DNA of 64,000 nt from Anaerolineae bacterium (GCA_019913005.1 JAIOHL010000250.1:1-64000), one strand, 5' to 3'. Shown: positions 54,671-63,760, counted from the stretch's first letter. Program-made: numbers and translations. Notes: a model not told the origin generated them from the letters alone.

Positions 54671-55846
54671 ATGTTTGCCAGACAACGACGACCCATAACC
54701 GCACTAGATGGCACAGAACCATCTGTCCGCCTCGTAAAACATCCCTCAGCTTTGAACCCATCGGGTAATCCGCTTTTACAGTTTGCCCCGCATGGGAATA
54801 CACCTTTGACCACCTCTCTCGTGCAGCAGCTACAGCGCACACATGGCAATCGCTATGTCACCGTATTAGCTGAACGCAATCGAAATGCAGTGCCGGAAAT
54901 ACAGCGGACGTGCGCCTGTGGTGGGACATGCGACCATTGCCAAGAGGAAGACGAAGGATTGGTTAACCGCAGCATCATTCAAAGAGAATTGCCCTTTGAA
55001 TCATCCCCTTTTGCTGGCGGCCCACAGGACGATAAAAAAGCCCCAGAAGGGTTCTGTACGCCCTTTGAATCCGATTGGGAACTAATCGCCGCCAAAGCCA
55101 AAATGACGACAGTTTTATTACCTTATTTGCTGGAAAAGTATGGGATGGATACTTTTCTGTTGTATCTAGACTATTTGACCTCACCCAGCAGCGGTGCGAA
55201 ACTTTTTACCGATGAGGAGAGTGCGTTTGTAAAATCCTACGCCTATTCCCCTGATACAACGGATGAAGTCGTAAAAATTGTCGAGGAAATCAAAAAGGCC
55301 ATCCCCGGTAAGGTTAAACTGGAAGATTTACCCCCCGGCGTGGAAGTCCGTATGAATATTCAGGACTTTTTGGGTGAGGAGGGATTAAGTCGCCAGACGA
55401 ATTATGATCATGTGGACGAAGCTCCCGGCGTAACGGCTGGTGGGGTTGGCTCATCGGATTTCGGCGATGATTATCGTCAGATAAGCGGATATGTCGTATT
55501 TGTACGTGAAGTGGATGGTAGCGGCAAAACCACCGTCTCCATGACCACCGAAATTAGTTTCACCGTTGCGGATGCGATTGATTTTTGCCCCGGGGATGCA
55601 GGGTTGCCAGAGGAACAAAAAGCGACTTTGCCCTTGAGTCGTTTAGAAGCCAGCGGCGCTGCCTTCGATCGTCCTTTTGTTGTGACATTTGAGCGCAATA
55701 GTGGGCAGCCAGTCCCAATAGACCCAGATCTGTTCCAAAGCGGAACGCCCAATGGCACAACGGGTTCATTGGATACCCCTAATGATGAAACCGGTATGGC
55801 GTGGAATGAATGGTTTGAGAGCGCCTCGGATACGCTTTTCTCATGA
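54671..55846 (+). CDS. candidate contractile-injection-system cargo-type protein
   Basis: A 391-residue protein. The N-terminal LVQQLQRTHGNRYVTVLAER (near 51-70) matches the LQRxxGNxxVQ motif of eCIS-associated DUF4157-type proteins, and it is followed by QRTCACGGTCDHC near 79-91, also common in that group. The rest is a long beta-rich region with a conserved-looking FTVADAIDFCPGDAG near 290 and PLSRLEASGAAFDRPFVVTF near 320. No DUF4157 peptidase motif (HE..H) is present. No sheath, tube, baseplate or AAA genes are in the window. Function is inferred only from this N-terminal motif. Confidence 0.6.
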   Translation: MFARQRRPITALDGTEPSVRLVKHPSALNPSGNPLLQFAPHGNTPLTTSLVQQLQRTHGNRYVTVLAERNRNAVPEIQRTCACGGTCDHCQEEDEGLVNRSIIQRELPFESSPFAGGPQDDKKAPEGFCTPFESDWELIAAKAKMTTVLLPYLLEKYGMDTFLLYLDYLTSPSSGAKLFTDEESAFVKSYAYSPDTTDEVVKIVEEIKKAIPGKVKLEDLPPGVEVRMNIQDFLGEEGLSRQTNYDHVDEAPGVTAGGVGSSDFGDDYRQISGYVVFVREVDGSGKTTVSMTTEISFTVADAIDFCPGDAGLPEEQKATLPLSRLEASGAAFDRPFVVTFERNSGQPVPIDPDLFQSGTPNGTTGSLDTPNDETGMAWNEWFESASDTLFS

Positions 55847-55962
55847 TGATAAAGGGCCTTGTTCATCAGGGAATCGCCGGGATAGAAGGTGTTAGATAAC
55901 CAACTAACGGCTAAATCACATGCGATCTACAGGTCGTGTAGTTGACGCACCAACTGAAAAAA

Positions 55963-56102
55963 GGAAGTGGTCGAATAGCCGCCTCAATTGGGGTGGCTTT
56001 TTTGTTACCTGTTGCGGAAAAAGGCATTTTTGTGCGTGGGTAATCTCGGATATACTTCATCCCATGTACAAAGTAGCTTACCTCGCCTGACATAGATAGA
56101 GC
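55963..56102 (+). repeat. direct repeat copy A (partner 57561-57702)
   Basis: Shares GGAAGTGGTC, a terminator hairpin, GGCATTTTTGTGC, TAATCTCGGATATACTTCAT and TTACCTCGC/TGACATA, in order, with 57561-57702. The block thus includes a terminator and the leader region of the ECF sigma unit. It is followed by a broken sigma fragment in copy A and by the intact sigma gene in copy B. Confidence 0.8.
55977..56003 (+). terminator. intrinsic terminator in repeat copy A
   Basis: GCCGCC pairs with GGTGGC, followed by TTTTTT. It lies about 130 bases after the cargo-type gene stop and is part of the duplicated block. Confidence 0.75.
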
Positions 56103-56371
56103 GATTGGCAGTTCTGGCTCAACAGGGTGATAAAGATGCGTTTATGGCCCTTCATAATCGCTATCTGGCAAAGGTGTTTAACCGGGTCAAAAGCCGAGTG
56201 CCACCTCAAGATGCGGAGGATGTGACGCCGGAAGCATTTGTGGCGGTGGTGCGCTCCTTACCAAATTTGACCGCAGAGACCGTGTTCAACAGCACTACAT
56301 GGCAAAAACAGGACGATCCTATCCTGATACAGAATACTGGAGGTCGTACAGGCCTGTATGTGAAAAGTTAA
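56102..56371 (+). pseudogene. truncated, degenerate copy of the ECF sigma factor gene
   Basis: The frame reads VLAQQGDKDAF, NRYLAKVFNRVKSRVPPQDA and EDVTPEAFVAVVRSLPN, nearly identical to residues about 9-65 of the intact sigma factor at 57865-58419, then frameshifts and ends. The region before codon 9, including the start, is missing: about 190 bases are deleted relative to copy B, joined at a GAGC microhomology. No sigma region 4 remains. It cannot encode a working sigma factor. Confidence 0.85.
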
Positions 56372-56465
56372 TAGTTGACTTGTGCTCATATCAGCTTTCG
56401 AATAGACTGTTCAGCATAGGTGGGGAAACCTAACGTCGTTCCTAAATCATTAAGAGGATACCCCT

Positions 56466-57548
56466 ATGTTGAAGAAGTCTATTGTTTTCCTATTGGTAGT
56501 GTTCAGTCTCGTTGTCATTCTCCCCACAGATCGGCCCGCCGCCGCCCGCCAAACCACCCCCGATGCCCAGTTCCGTCTCATACAGATGATTTTGCCCCAA
56601 GCCGATGTCTGGCTTGATGGGGAAGTCATTTGGTCTGGCCTCCATTATGTCATCACCTCCGATTCGGCAGTGATTGAGCCGGGGGCACATATCATCGCTA
56701 TCTCCGCCGCAGGTTCGACTGAGCCAATCGCATCGGTTGACCTCGAAGTGGAAGAGGGTCATCTATATACAATTGCCACGATGGGTGAATATGAAACCCC
56801 GACACCGGAGTTGGTGGTCATTGACGAAACGACAGTGCTGGCGAATTATCAAGACACGGGCAGCAATGCCATTATTATTCAAAATGGGTCGGGTGCGCCG
56901 CCTGTGGATGTGTTTTTTGTGGACACTATCGTGATTACCGAGTTGGGGTTTGGAGAATATGGAATCGCCGCAGCGCCATTAGGCCTGTTTCATGCGGGTG
57001 CGACGGCAGTCGGTCAGCCGGACAGTGTGCTGTTTGAGTCCGAGTATTTTGCTGTACCGGGAACCACCGCGATTGCCTATTTAACGGGTACGTTCCCCGA
57101 TATTCGGCGTAATTTCTTCACGTCCACACAGGACAATATGCCGGACTATCTGCTTGCTAGTGCCGCCCTACCGGAAAGCCGGGTTTCGGTATTGGTAGAT
57201 TTGTTGACGACGGCGGGGTTGCTGGAACTTCTCGACCAAGGGGAGTTTACCTTGTTCGCGCCCAACAATGCCGCCTTTGCAGCCCAAACCGATGGTCTAT
57301 TTAATCTGGATGACCCGACGACATTGGCGGAAGTGATGAGCTACCATATCGTGCCGGAATATCTTTCGCCCAATGATTTGGTGGGTGAACACGCCATCAC
57401 CTCGCTAAATGGAGCGACACTGGATGTTGCCTATACTCCCGGAGAATCATTTACGGTCAATGGGATCGCCAATCTGGTGCTGCAATTCCGCGTAGGCAAC
57501 GGCATCATCTATTTGATTGATACGGTTCTCGCGCCGCCAACCGAATAA
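56466..57548 (+). CDS. secreted DUF4397-fasciclin protein
   Basis: A 360-residue exported protein (signal helix IVFLLVVFSLVVILP). First a DUF4397-like beta domain (about 35-215: ADVWLDGEVIWSGL, VSPGAHIIAI-like IEPGAHIIAI), then a fasciclin (FAS1) domain (about 225-358) with FTLFAPNNAAF, YHIVPEYL and the end motif NGIIYLIDTVLAPP. FAS1 domains mediate adhesion. The gene lies between the two copies of the duplicated block and ends at a terminator. AGAGG precedes the ATG by eight bases. Confidence 0.88.
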   Translation: MLKKSIVFLLVVFSLVVILPTDRPAAARQTTPDAQFRLIQMILPQADVWLDGEVIWSGLHYVITSDSAVIEPGAHIIAISAAGSTEPIASVDLEVEEGHLYTIATMGEYETPTPELVVIDETTVLANYQDTGSNAIIIQNGSGAPPVDVFFVDTIVITELGFGEYGIAAAPLGLFHAGATAVGQPDSVLFESEYFAVPGTTAIAYLTGTFPDIRRNFFTSTQDNMPDYLLASAALPESRVSVLVDLLTTAGLLELLDQGEFTLFAPNNAAFAAQTDGLFNLDDPTTLAEVMSYHIVPEYLSPNDLVGEHAITSLNGATLDVAYTPGESFTVNGIANLVLQFRVGNGIIYLIDTVLAPPTE

Positions 57549-57560
57549 TCTCAGCACGTT

Positions 57561-57702
57561 GGAAGTGGTCAAAAGGCCGCCTCAATCGGGGTGGCTTTTT
57601 TGTTGCCTGTTGCAGAAAAAAGGCATTTTTGTGCATGGCTAATCTCGGATATACTTCATACCATCTGCAAAGCAGTTTACCTCGCTTGACATATAGGGAG
57701 CA
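57561..57702 (+). repeat. direct repeat copy B (partner 55963-56102)
   Basis: The intact counterpart of copy A. It occupies the left half of the 316-base gap 57549-57864; the right half, absent from copy A, holds the leader and 5' part of the sigma gene region, with no other recognised feature. Confidence 0.8.
57576..57601 (+). terminator. intrinsic terminator of the fasciclin gene
   Basis: GCCGCC pairs with GGTGGC around TCAATCGG, then TTTTTT. It lies 28 bases after the stop. Confidence 0.85.
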
Positions 57703-57864
57703 CTTTATCAATTAGATGGGTCTATTGCTACGTGCTCAATCCAATTTGGGATAGTCAAGAGGAGAATTACTGTAAAGTTTTTGAATTGTTTATGAACTTT
57801 AGAAATTTCCAACTTTTTGCAACCCGTTTTGGCTGGCTTTTACGACAAAAGGAACAGCAAGAAA

Positions 57865-58419
57865 ATGATTAACCGAGATGCCAGCGACGAGCAATTGGTA
57901 GCGCTGGCTCAACAAGGTGATAAAGAGGCGTTTATAGCCCTCTATAACCGCTATCTGGCAAAGGTGTTTAATCGGGTCAAAAGCCGAGTGCCACCTCAAG
58001 ATGCGGAGGATGTGACACAAGAGGCATTTGTAGCGATGGTGCGCTCCCTGCCAAAATTTGAACGGCGGGCCAAGTTCAATACATGGCTCTACACTATCGT
58101 CAACCGCCAGATTGCTGATTATTACCGCCGACGGGGCAAGGGTGGCAATCCGGGTGGCGAAGTCAGTCTTGAGGATGTTGAACATACGGCGCGGGCAGGA
58201 TTATATGAGACGGATTCTTTAGGCGAACGAGGGTTGATCCAAAAAGCGCTGCATACCCTCCCCGAACATTATCAGGAAATTATCATGCTGCGCTTTGCCG
58301 ATGGCCTGAGTTTCCAAGAAATTGCGGATGAACGGGGACAAACTTTGGATGCAGTTAAATCGCTGTATCGGCGGGCGATTGAAGCGCTACGGGATCAAGT
58401 CGGTGGAACTATACATTAA
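57865..58419 (+). CDS. ECF-type RNA polymerase sigma factor
   Basis: A 184-residue sigma-70 family protein of extracytoplasmic-function type. Region 2 spans about 8-78 (LVALAQQGDKEAFIALYNRY, DAEDVTQEAFV, KFNTWLYTIVNRQIADYYRR). Region 4 spans about 125-178 (LPEHYQEIIMLRFADGLSFQEIADERGQTLDAVKSLYRRAIEALR). It should direct RNA polymerase to a specific promoter set. AAAGGA before the ATG supports the start. The next gene, 12 bases away, encodes a two-helix membrane protein that fits an anti-sigma role. Confidence 0.9.
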   Translation: MINRDASDEQLVALAQQGDKEAFIALYNRYLAKVFNRVKSRVPPQDAEDVTQEAFVAMVRSLPKFERRAKFNTWLYTIVNRQIADYYRRRGKGGNPGGEVSLEDVEHTARAGLYETDSLGERGLIQKALHTLPEHYQEIIMLRFADGLSFQEIADERGQTLDAVKSLYRRAIEALRDQVGGTIH

Positions 58420-58431
58420 AAGAGGTGCGGC

Positions 58432-58869
58432 GTGACAAACACCGAACGAGACAATGAATTGGCGGCTCTGACCGATGCCGTATTGGAAGGAAGACCGATG
58501 AGCGCTTCAACAACTACCCGCGACTTGGAACGGGTGATTATTCAACTGCGTGATGTCATTGACCCCGATACGCCGCCTGACCCCGGCTATAGTATGCGGC
58601 TGTCGGGGCGCTTGGGGCAGGAATTTGATTTGCTGCAACGCCCTAAGGTACGCAAATGGCCCAATCAACGCATGGTGCAATTGGTCGGCATGGCAGCAGC
58701 GCTGATTGTCGTGCTGGGGATTGGTATATTGTATTCTGGTGGAGATGATGGAAGCCGCCTACCGGGAACAGGCGATGGCCCCTTAAGCCTCGTTGCGATA
58801 GTTGTACTGGCTGTAGTCGCAGTCGGACTGGGAAGCGCGGTGTTGCTTTTGATGAAGCGGCGACGGTAA
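58432..58869 (+). CDS. putative membrane anti-sigma factor
   Basis: A 145-residue protein starting at GTG. The cytoplasmic N-terminal 80 residues (LAALTDAVLEGRP, LERVIIQLRDVIDPDT, MRLSGRLGQEFDLL) fit a helical sigma-binding region, and two hydrophobic helices follow (about 82-100 and 119-138), separated by a Gly/Asp-rich loop. It lacks the HCC zinc motif of ZAS anti-sigmas. Role is inferred from coupling to the sigma gene. Confidence 0.6.
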   Translation: MTNTERDNELAALTDAVLEGRPMSASTTTRDLERVIIQLRDVIDPDTPPDPGYSMRLSGRLGQEFDLLQRPKVRKWPNQRMVQLVGMAAALIVVLGIGILYSGGDDGSRLPGTGDGPLSLVAIVVLAVVAVGLGSAVLLLMKRRR

Positions 58870-59105
58870 TCGAATCCCCTCAAATGACCCCCTTTCTGAT
58901 TGTCGGGGAATTGGGGTTATTTGATCTCAATCTAGCCATTTAATCACTGAAACAAGGGAGATAATCCTTTGTTGATTTTTGCGTATATCCCCTCTATCCC
59001 CCATCTGTGATAAATCAGACCAAGTTGCGTTCATTAATCATAGACAGCCAAGTGCATGGATAGGACTTCAAATGATCCTCAAACGCAAAAAAGGAAGGGG
59101 AACGC

Positions 59106-60152
59106 ATGAAATCGCTTGTACGATTCGTCGGGTTAACAATCATCCTCTCGATCTTGATGCTGGGTTTGCCAATAACCCATGCACAGGATTTCCCCGAAAT
59201 CAAACCAGTCTGTTTTGAGTTTGAACGGCTACCCCTCGGCATGACGTATCATGTCGGAGATAGCTTCGCCGTAACGGGTGCTACGGTTGAGGCGCAGGAG
59301 TTTCAATGGTCTGATGGCACTCTTTTCCCTGACGGCGAGGCCACCGTCGAAAATGGTGGCATGGCAGGTGGGAATGGCTATGAAATCCACACCAACAATA
59401 TCAATTTGCAGTTCAAATTGGATGCCCCCGTTGATGGCCTAATCCTGCTATACGGCGCGTATGGCGGTAATCTAAACTTGGAAATCAATGGTGATTTCAT
59501 CAACACCCCAGATTTTCCGAGTCTACATGGAGCGTCGCTTGGGGGCGTCAACATCTACGTAGATGACATCAATGGAACGCTAGGCCGACTCATTCTCGAA
59601 GGTACGATTGAATATTTCCGCATCGGGGGGCAAGAATTCTGGTTCGATGATCCCTGCGGCGGACCTCCTCCCGGTGAGTGTGTCAACTTTGAAAGCCTCT
59701 CCCTCGGCAGTAATTTCGTAGTGGGGGATACCTTTAGCGATGCTGGTGTCAACATGACCGTCGTGGATTTTTATTGGACTGGTGGCGGGGTTGCCAGCGG
59801 GGGGTTCGCTGAGATAGGTGCTTCTGGTGCAGCAGGCGGCAGCGGCCAAGAACTGATTGTGAACAATGTCAGTATCGCCTTCGATTTTGGCAGCCCAGTC
59901 AGCTTTGTCTCACTCCGGTTCGGCGAATATGGGGGCAACGTGAATATCGAAATCAATGGAGACTTTCGGAATGAGGATGACTTTGCCAAGATTCATAATC
60001 AGGTGATTGGGGGAGTCACCGTCTTGGTCGGTAATGGGTTTGGCAATGACACGGGCATGATTGTCCTCGTTGGCGTCGTCAACACCTTTTCCATTGGGGG
60101 GCAGGAATTTTTCATAGATGAGGTGTGTTACTGCGCCGATGGTAAGCGGTAA
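59106..60152 (+). CDS. secreted protein with two tandem beta-domain repeats
   Basis: A 348-residue exported protein (signal helix GLTIILSILMLGLP). The mature part is two repeats of about 145 residues. Each runs CFEFERLPLG/CVNFESLSLG, a VGDSF/VGDTF segment, ATVEAQEFQW/VNMTVVDFYW, NGYEIHTNNI/QELIVNNV, an LLYGAYGGNLNLEINGDF/LRFGEYGGNVNIEINGDF core, and a FRIGGQEFWFDDPC/FSIGGQEFFIDEVC end with a closing Cys. The pattern suggests lectin- or PEP-CTERM-associated-like beta-sandwiches, but no known family is certain. AAGGGGAAC precedes the start. Confidence 0.75.
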   Translation: MKSLVRFVGLTIILSILMLGLPITHAQDFPEIKPVCFEFERLPLGMTYHVGDSFAVTGATVEAQEFQWSDGTLFPDGEATVENGGMAGGNGYEIHTNNINLQFKLDAPVDGLILLYGAYGGNLNLEINGDFINTPDFPSLHGASLGGVNIYVDDINGTLGRLILEGTIEYFRIGGQEFWFDDPCGGPPPGECVNFESLSLGSNFVVGDTFSDAGVNMTVVDFYWTGGGVASGGFAEIGASGAAGGSGQELIVNNVSIAFDFGSPVSFVSLRFGEYGGNVNIEINGDFRNEDDFAKIHNQVIGGVTVLVGNGFGNDTGMIVLVGVVNTFSIGGQEFFIDEVCYCADGKR

Positions 60153-60284
60153 TAGACCCACACCGGCAATGGGCTAAAAATTGCCAAATCAGATGAGATT
60201 GTTCACAATAGTGGGGGAGTGACTGCAAATCGCTCCCTAATTTTTTGGCATTGACCGAATGTTATTGTGGACGACTCCCTGATT

Positions 60285-62057
60285 ATGAATACCAATGAAC
60301 TGATTGCGTACATCATTGCCATCGGTATCCCCGTTTTGGCGATTTACATGATTGATGCGTTTGACCTTTTCGGCACGGGCAAGATTAGCACTGTGCTGAT
60401 GTGTATTGGGTGGGGGGCGATTGGTGCGTTTGGTGCGGCCTACTACATCAATACCTCGATTGTCGGGGATATTGGCCTCAATTATTTGGTGCGGTTTGGG
60501 GCCCCGGTCATCGAAGAAATCCTGAAATCCCTGATTTTGATTTACCTGATTCAGCGACCCACCTTCCGTTATGTCGTGGATGGGGCGACGTATGGTTTTG
60601 GCGCGGGCATTGGTTTTGCCGTCGCCGAAAATATCAGCTATCTCTCTAGCACCGAAGCCAGCCTATCACTTGCCATCAGTCGCGTGTTATCGGCCTCCTT
60701 GATGCACGCTACTGCCAGCGCGATGGTCGGGATTTCATTAGGTCGTATCCGCCGCTCGCATGACCGTGAAAAATTCACATGGCCTATCGTCGGTATTATC
60801 ACGGCGATTGCTATCCATGTCGTGTTTAACAATGCCGTGCTTTCGCTGTCCGGTTCATTGATGCTGCTCGTCGCGGTAGGGATTGGCTTGGGGGGTGGTT
60901 TCCTCATTGCCAACCTGATTGGTCAGGGCTTGAGCCAAGAGAAGAAACGTTTTGCCGAAACATTGGGGTTAAGTGTCGGAGTCACCGCCGCCGAAACCAA
61001 AGCCGTGCAAAAACTCGGCAGTCAGCAAATTGAGCAGTTGCTGTCTGAATTGGGCAAATTTTTCGGTGAAGAAAAGGTCAAACCGATTCGCCGCCTGTTT
61101 GTTGCCCAAGCCAACATCGGGATTTTGAGAAATAATCTGCGAAATCCGACCTCTGACCGATTGCGTGAGGCGTGGGAAGCCGATATTGCCAAACTGCGCG
61201 AGGAAATTGACGAAATCCGCAACGAACTCGGCGTATACATTATGTCGTTTATCCGCAATGTGTTCCCGCCTGAAGATACAGGCATCTGGGATCAGTTGAC
61301 GGATGGTATTGGCGAATATGACCCCGAACACGTCCACCGCTTTGATGTATTTATGAATTTGTCGCAGCGCACCAAGACGGTTGACCCTCAAGAATTGGTA
61401 CGTCGCGCCGACAGTCTCAAGCGCGTGTCCATTTTTTCAAGTGTGCCCCTCCCAGAACTGGAAAATCTAAGCCGCGCCCTTGTACCCCGTCGTTATGTTG
61501 ATGGTCAGGTGTTGTTCGATCAGGGGGATGAAGGCGACGCGATGTACCTGATTGAGAAGGGCAGTCTCAGTATTTATGCGATTGACAGCGAACGACGCGA
61601 AAAATATATCCGCAGTTTTGAAGCCGGGATGCCATTTGGCGAATTGGCCTTGATGGATGGGCAGCCCCGTTCGGCCCGTGCGCGTGCGACCAGCAGCTTG
61701 CAGGTGTTGATGCTGCCTCGCCAACAGTTTAATATGTTCATCCAATCGCGCCCCCAAGTCATTTTGGAAGTGCTGCGTTTCTTGGCGGAGAAAGTGCGTT
61801 TCACCACCCGTACCCTTGAAGAAAGCGCGAACTGGGCCAGTCAAATTCAGAAAGGCGAGTTTGATAAAGCCAATCTGTTGGAGCAAGTCCCCGCCGCAAA
61901 GGTGGTGCCAGTGAGCGAACTGCCGGATGAAAATGCCCCGGACCCGATGGCGATGGATGAGGATGCCCCAGCGACGATTAGCGGGATGTTCTTGCGCGTG
62001 CAGCAGGCCCTCGAAAAACGCGATGCTGATCGTGCCGCCGAGGAGAAGAAGGAATAG
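60285..62057 (+). CDS. PrsW-like membrane protease fused to cyclic-nucleotide-binding domain
   Basis: A 590-residue protein. The first 215 residues are an integral-membrane PrsW/M82-type glutamic protease region: EEILKS at 77-82, ENISYLS at 115-121, His141 and HVVFNN at 178-183, over about seven helices. A helical linker (about 215-375) follows and a cNMP-binding domain lies at about 380-515 with FDQGDEGDAMYLIEKGSL and the phosphate-binding cassette FGELALMDGQPRSARARA. PrsW cleaves anti-sigma factors; here a second messenger may gate it. Start at 60285 is a guess, as no clear Shine-Dalgarno is present and a GTG at 60267 is possible. Confidence 0.78.
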   Translation: MNTNELIAYIIAIGIPVLAIYMIDAFDLFGTGKISTVLMCIGWGAIGAFGAAYYINTSIVGDIGLNYLVRFGAPVIEEILKSLILIYLIQRPTFRYVVDGATYGFGAGIGFAVAENISYLSSTEASLSLAISRVLSASLMHATASAMVGISLGRIRRSHDREKFTWPIVGIITAIAIHVVFNNAVLSLSGSLMLLVAVGIGLGGGFLIANLIGQGLSQEKKRFAETLGLSVGVTAAETKAVQKLGSQQIEQLLSELGKFFGEEKVKPIRRLFVAQANIGILRNNLRNPTSDRLREAWEADIAKLREEIDEIRNELGVYIMSFIRNVFPPEDTGIWDQLTDGIGEYDPEHVHRFDVFMNLSQRTKTVDPQELVRRADSLKRVSIFSSVPLPELENLSRALVPRRYVDGQVLFDQGDEGDAMYLIEKGSLSIYAIDSERREKYIRSFEAGMPFGELALMDGQPRSARARATSSLQVLMLPRQQFNMFIQSRPQVILEVLRFLAEKVRFTTRTLEESANWASQIQKGEFDKANLLEQVPAAKVVPVSELPDENAPDPMAMDEDAPATISGMFLRVQQALEKRDADRAAEEKKE

Positions 62058-62078
62058 TAGCCGTGTAACGGATTGACA

Positions 62079-62107
62079 GGCCGCCCTGCAAAATGGACGG
62101 CCTTTTT
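62079..62107 (+). terminator. strong intrinsic terminator
   Basis: GGCCGcCC pairs with GGaCGGCC around TGCAAAAT, followed by TTTTT. It lies 22 bases after the PrsW-cNMP stop. Confidence 0.85.
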
Positions 62108-62214
62108 ATTTCCCATGTCACACAAATGTGGGGGACCTTTTAATCTATGCTATACTGGGATTAACGGAGGGGTAATTTATTGGACAAATAAATTAATGGG
62201 TGAAGGAATAGCCA

Positions 62215-63730
62215 ATGTTGACCAAACTAAAATTGAAACCAGTCCTTATTTTCATTTTTGCAGTAATCGCAGGTGTCGCAATTGTCATTTTAGGTCAGGC
62301 TCTCCTTTCAAATTCCTCAAAATCCAATGATGAAAATCTAAAGAGCCGTCTTGTTGAATCCGACGATGTGGTCATTGAACAGGCAGGCAATTGGACGGCC
62401 CAAGAAGCCAAGTCCGCCAGCAGTGGCAGCTATCTCTACAGCAGCGGCAGCCCTGATGACGTCTTGACCCTGACCTTTGTCGGGTCACGAGTGGAAGTAA
62501 TTTACACCACAGGCACGAATTTGGGGACGCTGGCGGTGGATGTTGACCATACTGTTCTGCGAACTGTGATGACCGCAGATCAATCCACCAAATATCAAGA
62601 GCGCACAATGGTGGATAATTTGGATGACGGCCTGCACACGTTACGGGTATATGCTCAAGAAGGCGGGGTCATTGGGATTGATGCGTTTCGAATATCTCGT
62701 CCACCTACCGCTGAACTTGCTGCAATGCCCATAAACATGACAAAAATTGGGGAGAATGTACTCGAAAGTGCCATAACGAACAGTGGTGCATCAATCATTA
62801 TATTGCTGCAAGAACCCAATGTACATTATTCCAATGAGGCTGTTTATAAGGAGAACATAAAGCAAACTCAGCAAAATGTCTTAGACAGTCTTGCTGTTGG
62901 TCATTTTGAAGTATCTAATTTATATAAAACCCTTCCAAGTTTTGCGGGGGACGCTGATTTCAATGCAATTCTCGAATTACAAAATCTACCAGAAGTGAAA
63001 TTTATTCAGTTGAATTCGAGTGGTGGCGGAAGTGCAAATGTACCTGATGGGCTAAACCGTGTTCACATTAACAAATCCAAACTGTATCCCCGCTAGCTAC
63101 TTGAGATTGCCCGTAGGCAGGGGAAAACTTGTATCTCAATCTTGCTCCAAGACCCTGACCCGCCTTCTAACCAGTCGCCTAACGGACTACTCAGTGAAGA
63201 AATGGTTACGGAGATGCAAGATCAAGTCCTGTCAGAAATATCAACAGGGCATTTTGAGTTAATTAAGAAGATTTCACATATGCCTATTATGGCTGGTTAC
63301 GCTGACGCCAACGCAATTTTGGAATTCCAAGTCAATCCATTGGTACTTAGTATTCGTTTATCATGTATTCCGCTTCACTTTGAGGCAGCGCAAGGTAGTC
63401 AAGCCGAATCCCCCATTATTGACGAGGGCAAATTGCACCCCGAAGTGCTTGAGGCCGCCCGTAATCAGGGTATGTATAGATGTGGTGCTGGTCGAACCCC
63501 AGCCGATTGACAGCCTGCCTCCGAGTCAACTCCCCGACCCCGAACCGATTAAACAGATTCAAGATATGGTGTTATCTGGCATCAGAAATGGTCGTTTTGA
63601 TCTCAGTCTGAGGCTCACAACTGTGGCGGGTTTTGGAGGGTATGCTGATTATGATGCGCTGCTCGATTTACAGGCAATGCCAGAGGTGATACGGATTGAT
63701 ATGTGTATGCCGGGGCACTTTGAAGCCTAA
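62215..63730 (+). pseudogene. broken array of subtilisin-propeptide (I9-like) domains
   Basis: The frame opens with a signal/anchor helix, the shared N-domain (62347-62700), and then three I9-like domains without a protease: 62750-63020 (ILLQEPN, QNVLDSLAVGHFEV, AILELQNLPEV), 63097-63390 (LLQDPD, DQVLSEISTGHFEL, AILEFQVNPLV) and 63420-63730 (VLVEPQP, DMVLSGIRNGRFDL, ALLDLQAMPEV). An in-frame TAG at 63094-63096 interrupts the first junction and a frameshift near 63470 interrupts the second. The domain most resembles the propeptide of the subtilisin at 43343-46516. It may still make a truncated anchored inhibitor. Confidence 0.8.
62347..62700 (+). repeat. shared N-domain segment, inverted partner of 46028-46384
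   Basis: Codes RLVESDDVV to AFRISR. About 92 percent identical at protein level to the subtilisin copy by hand count. The two copies are on opposite strands 16 kb apart and could recombine. Confidence 0.85.
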
Positions 63731-63760
63731 TCCTCCCTAAACTCTCCCTTATCAAAAATC

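Noticed and set aside
63094-63096. Programmed read-through of TAG
   Set aside because: No downstream hairpin or known context was seen, and a second frameshift near 63470 points to decay instead.
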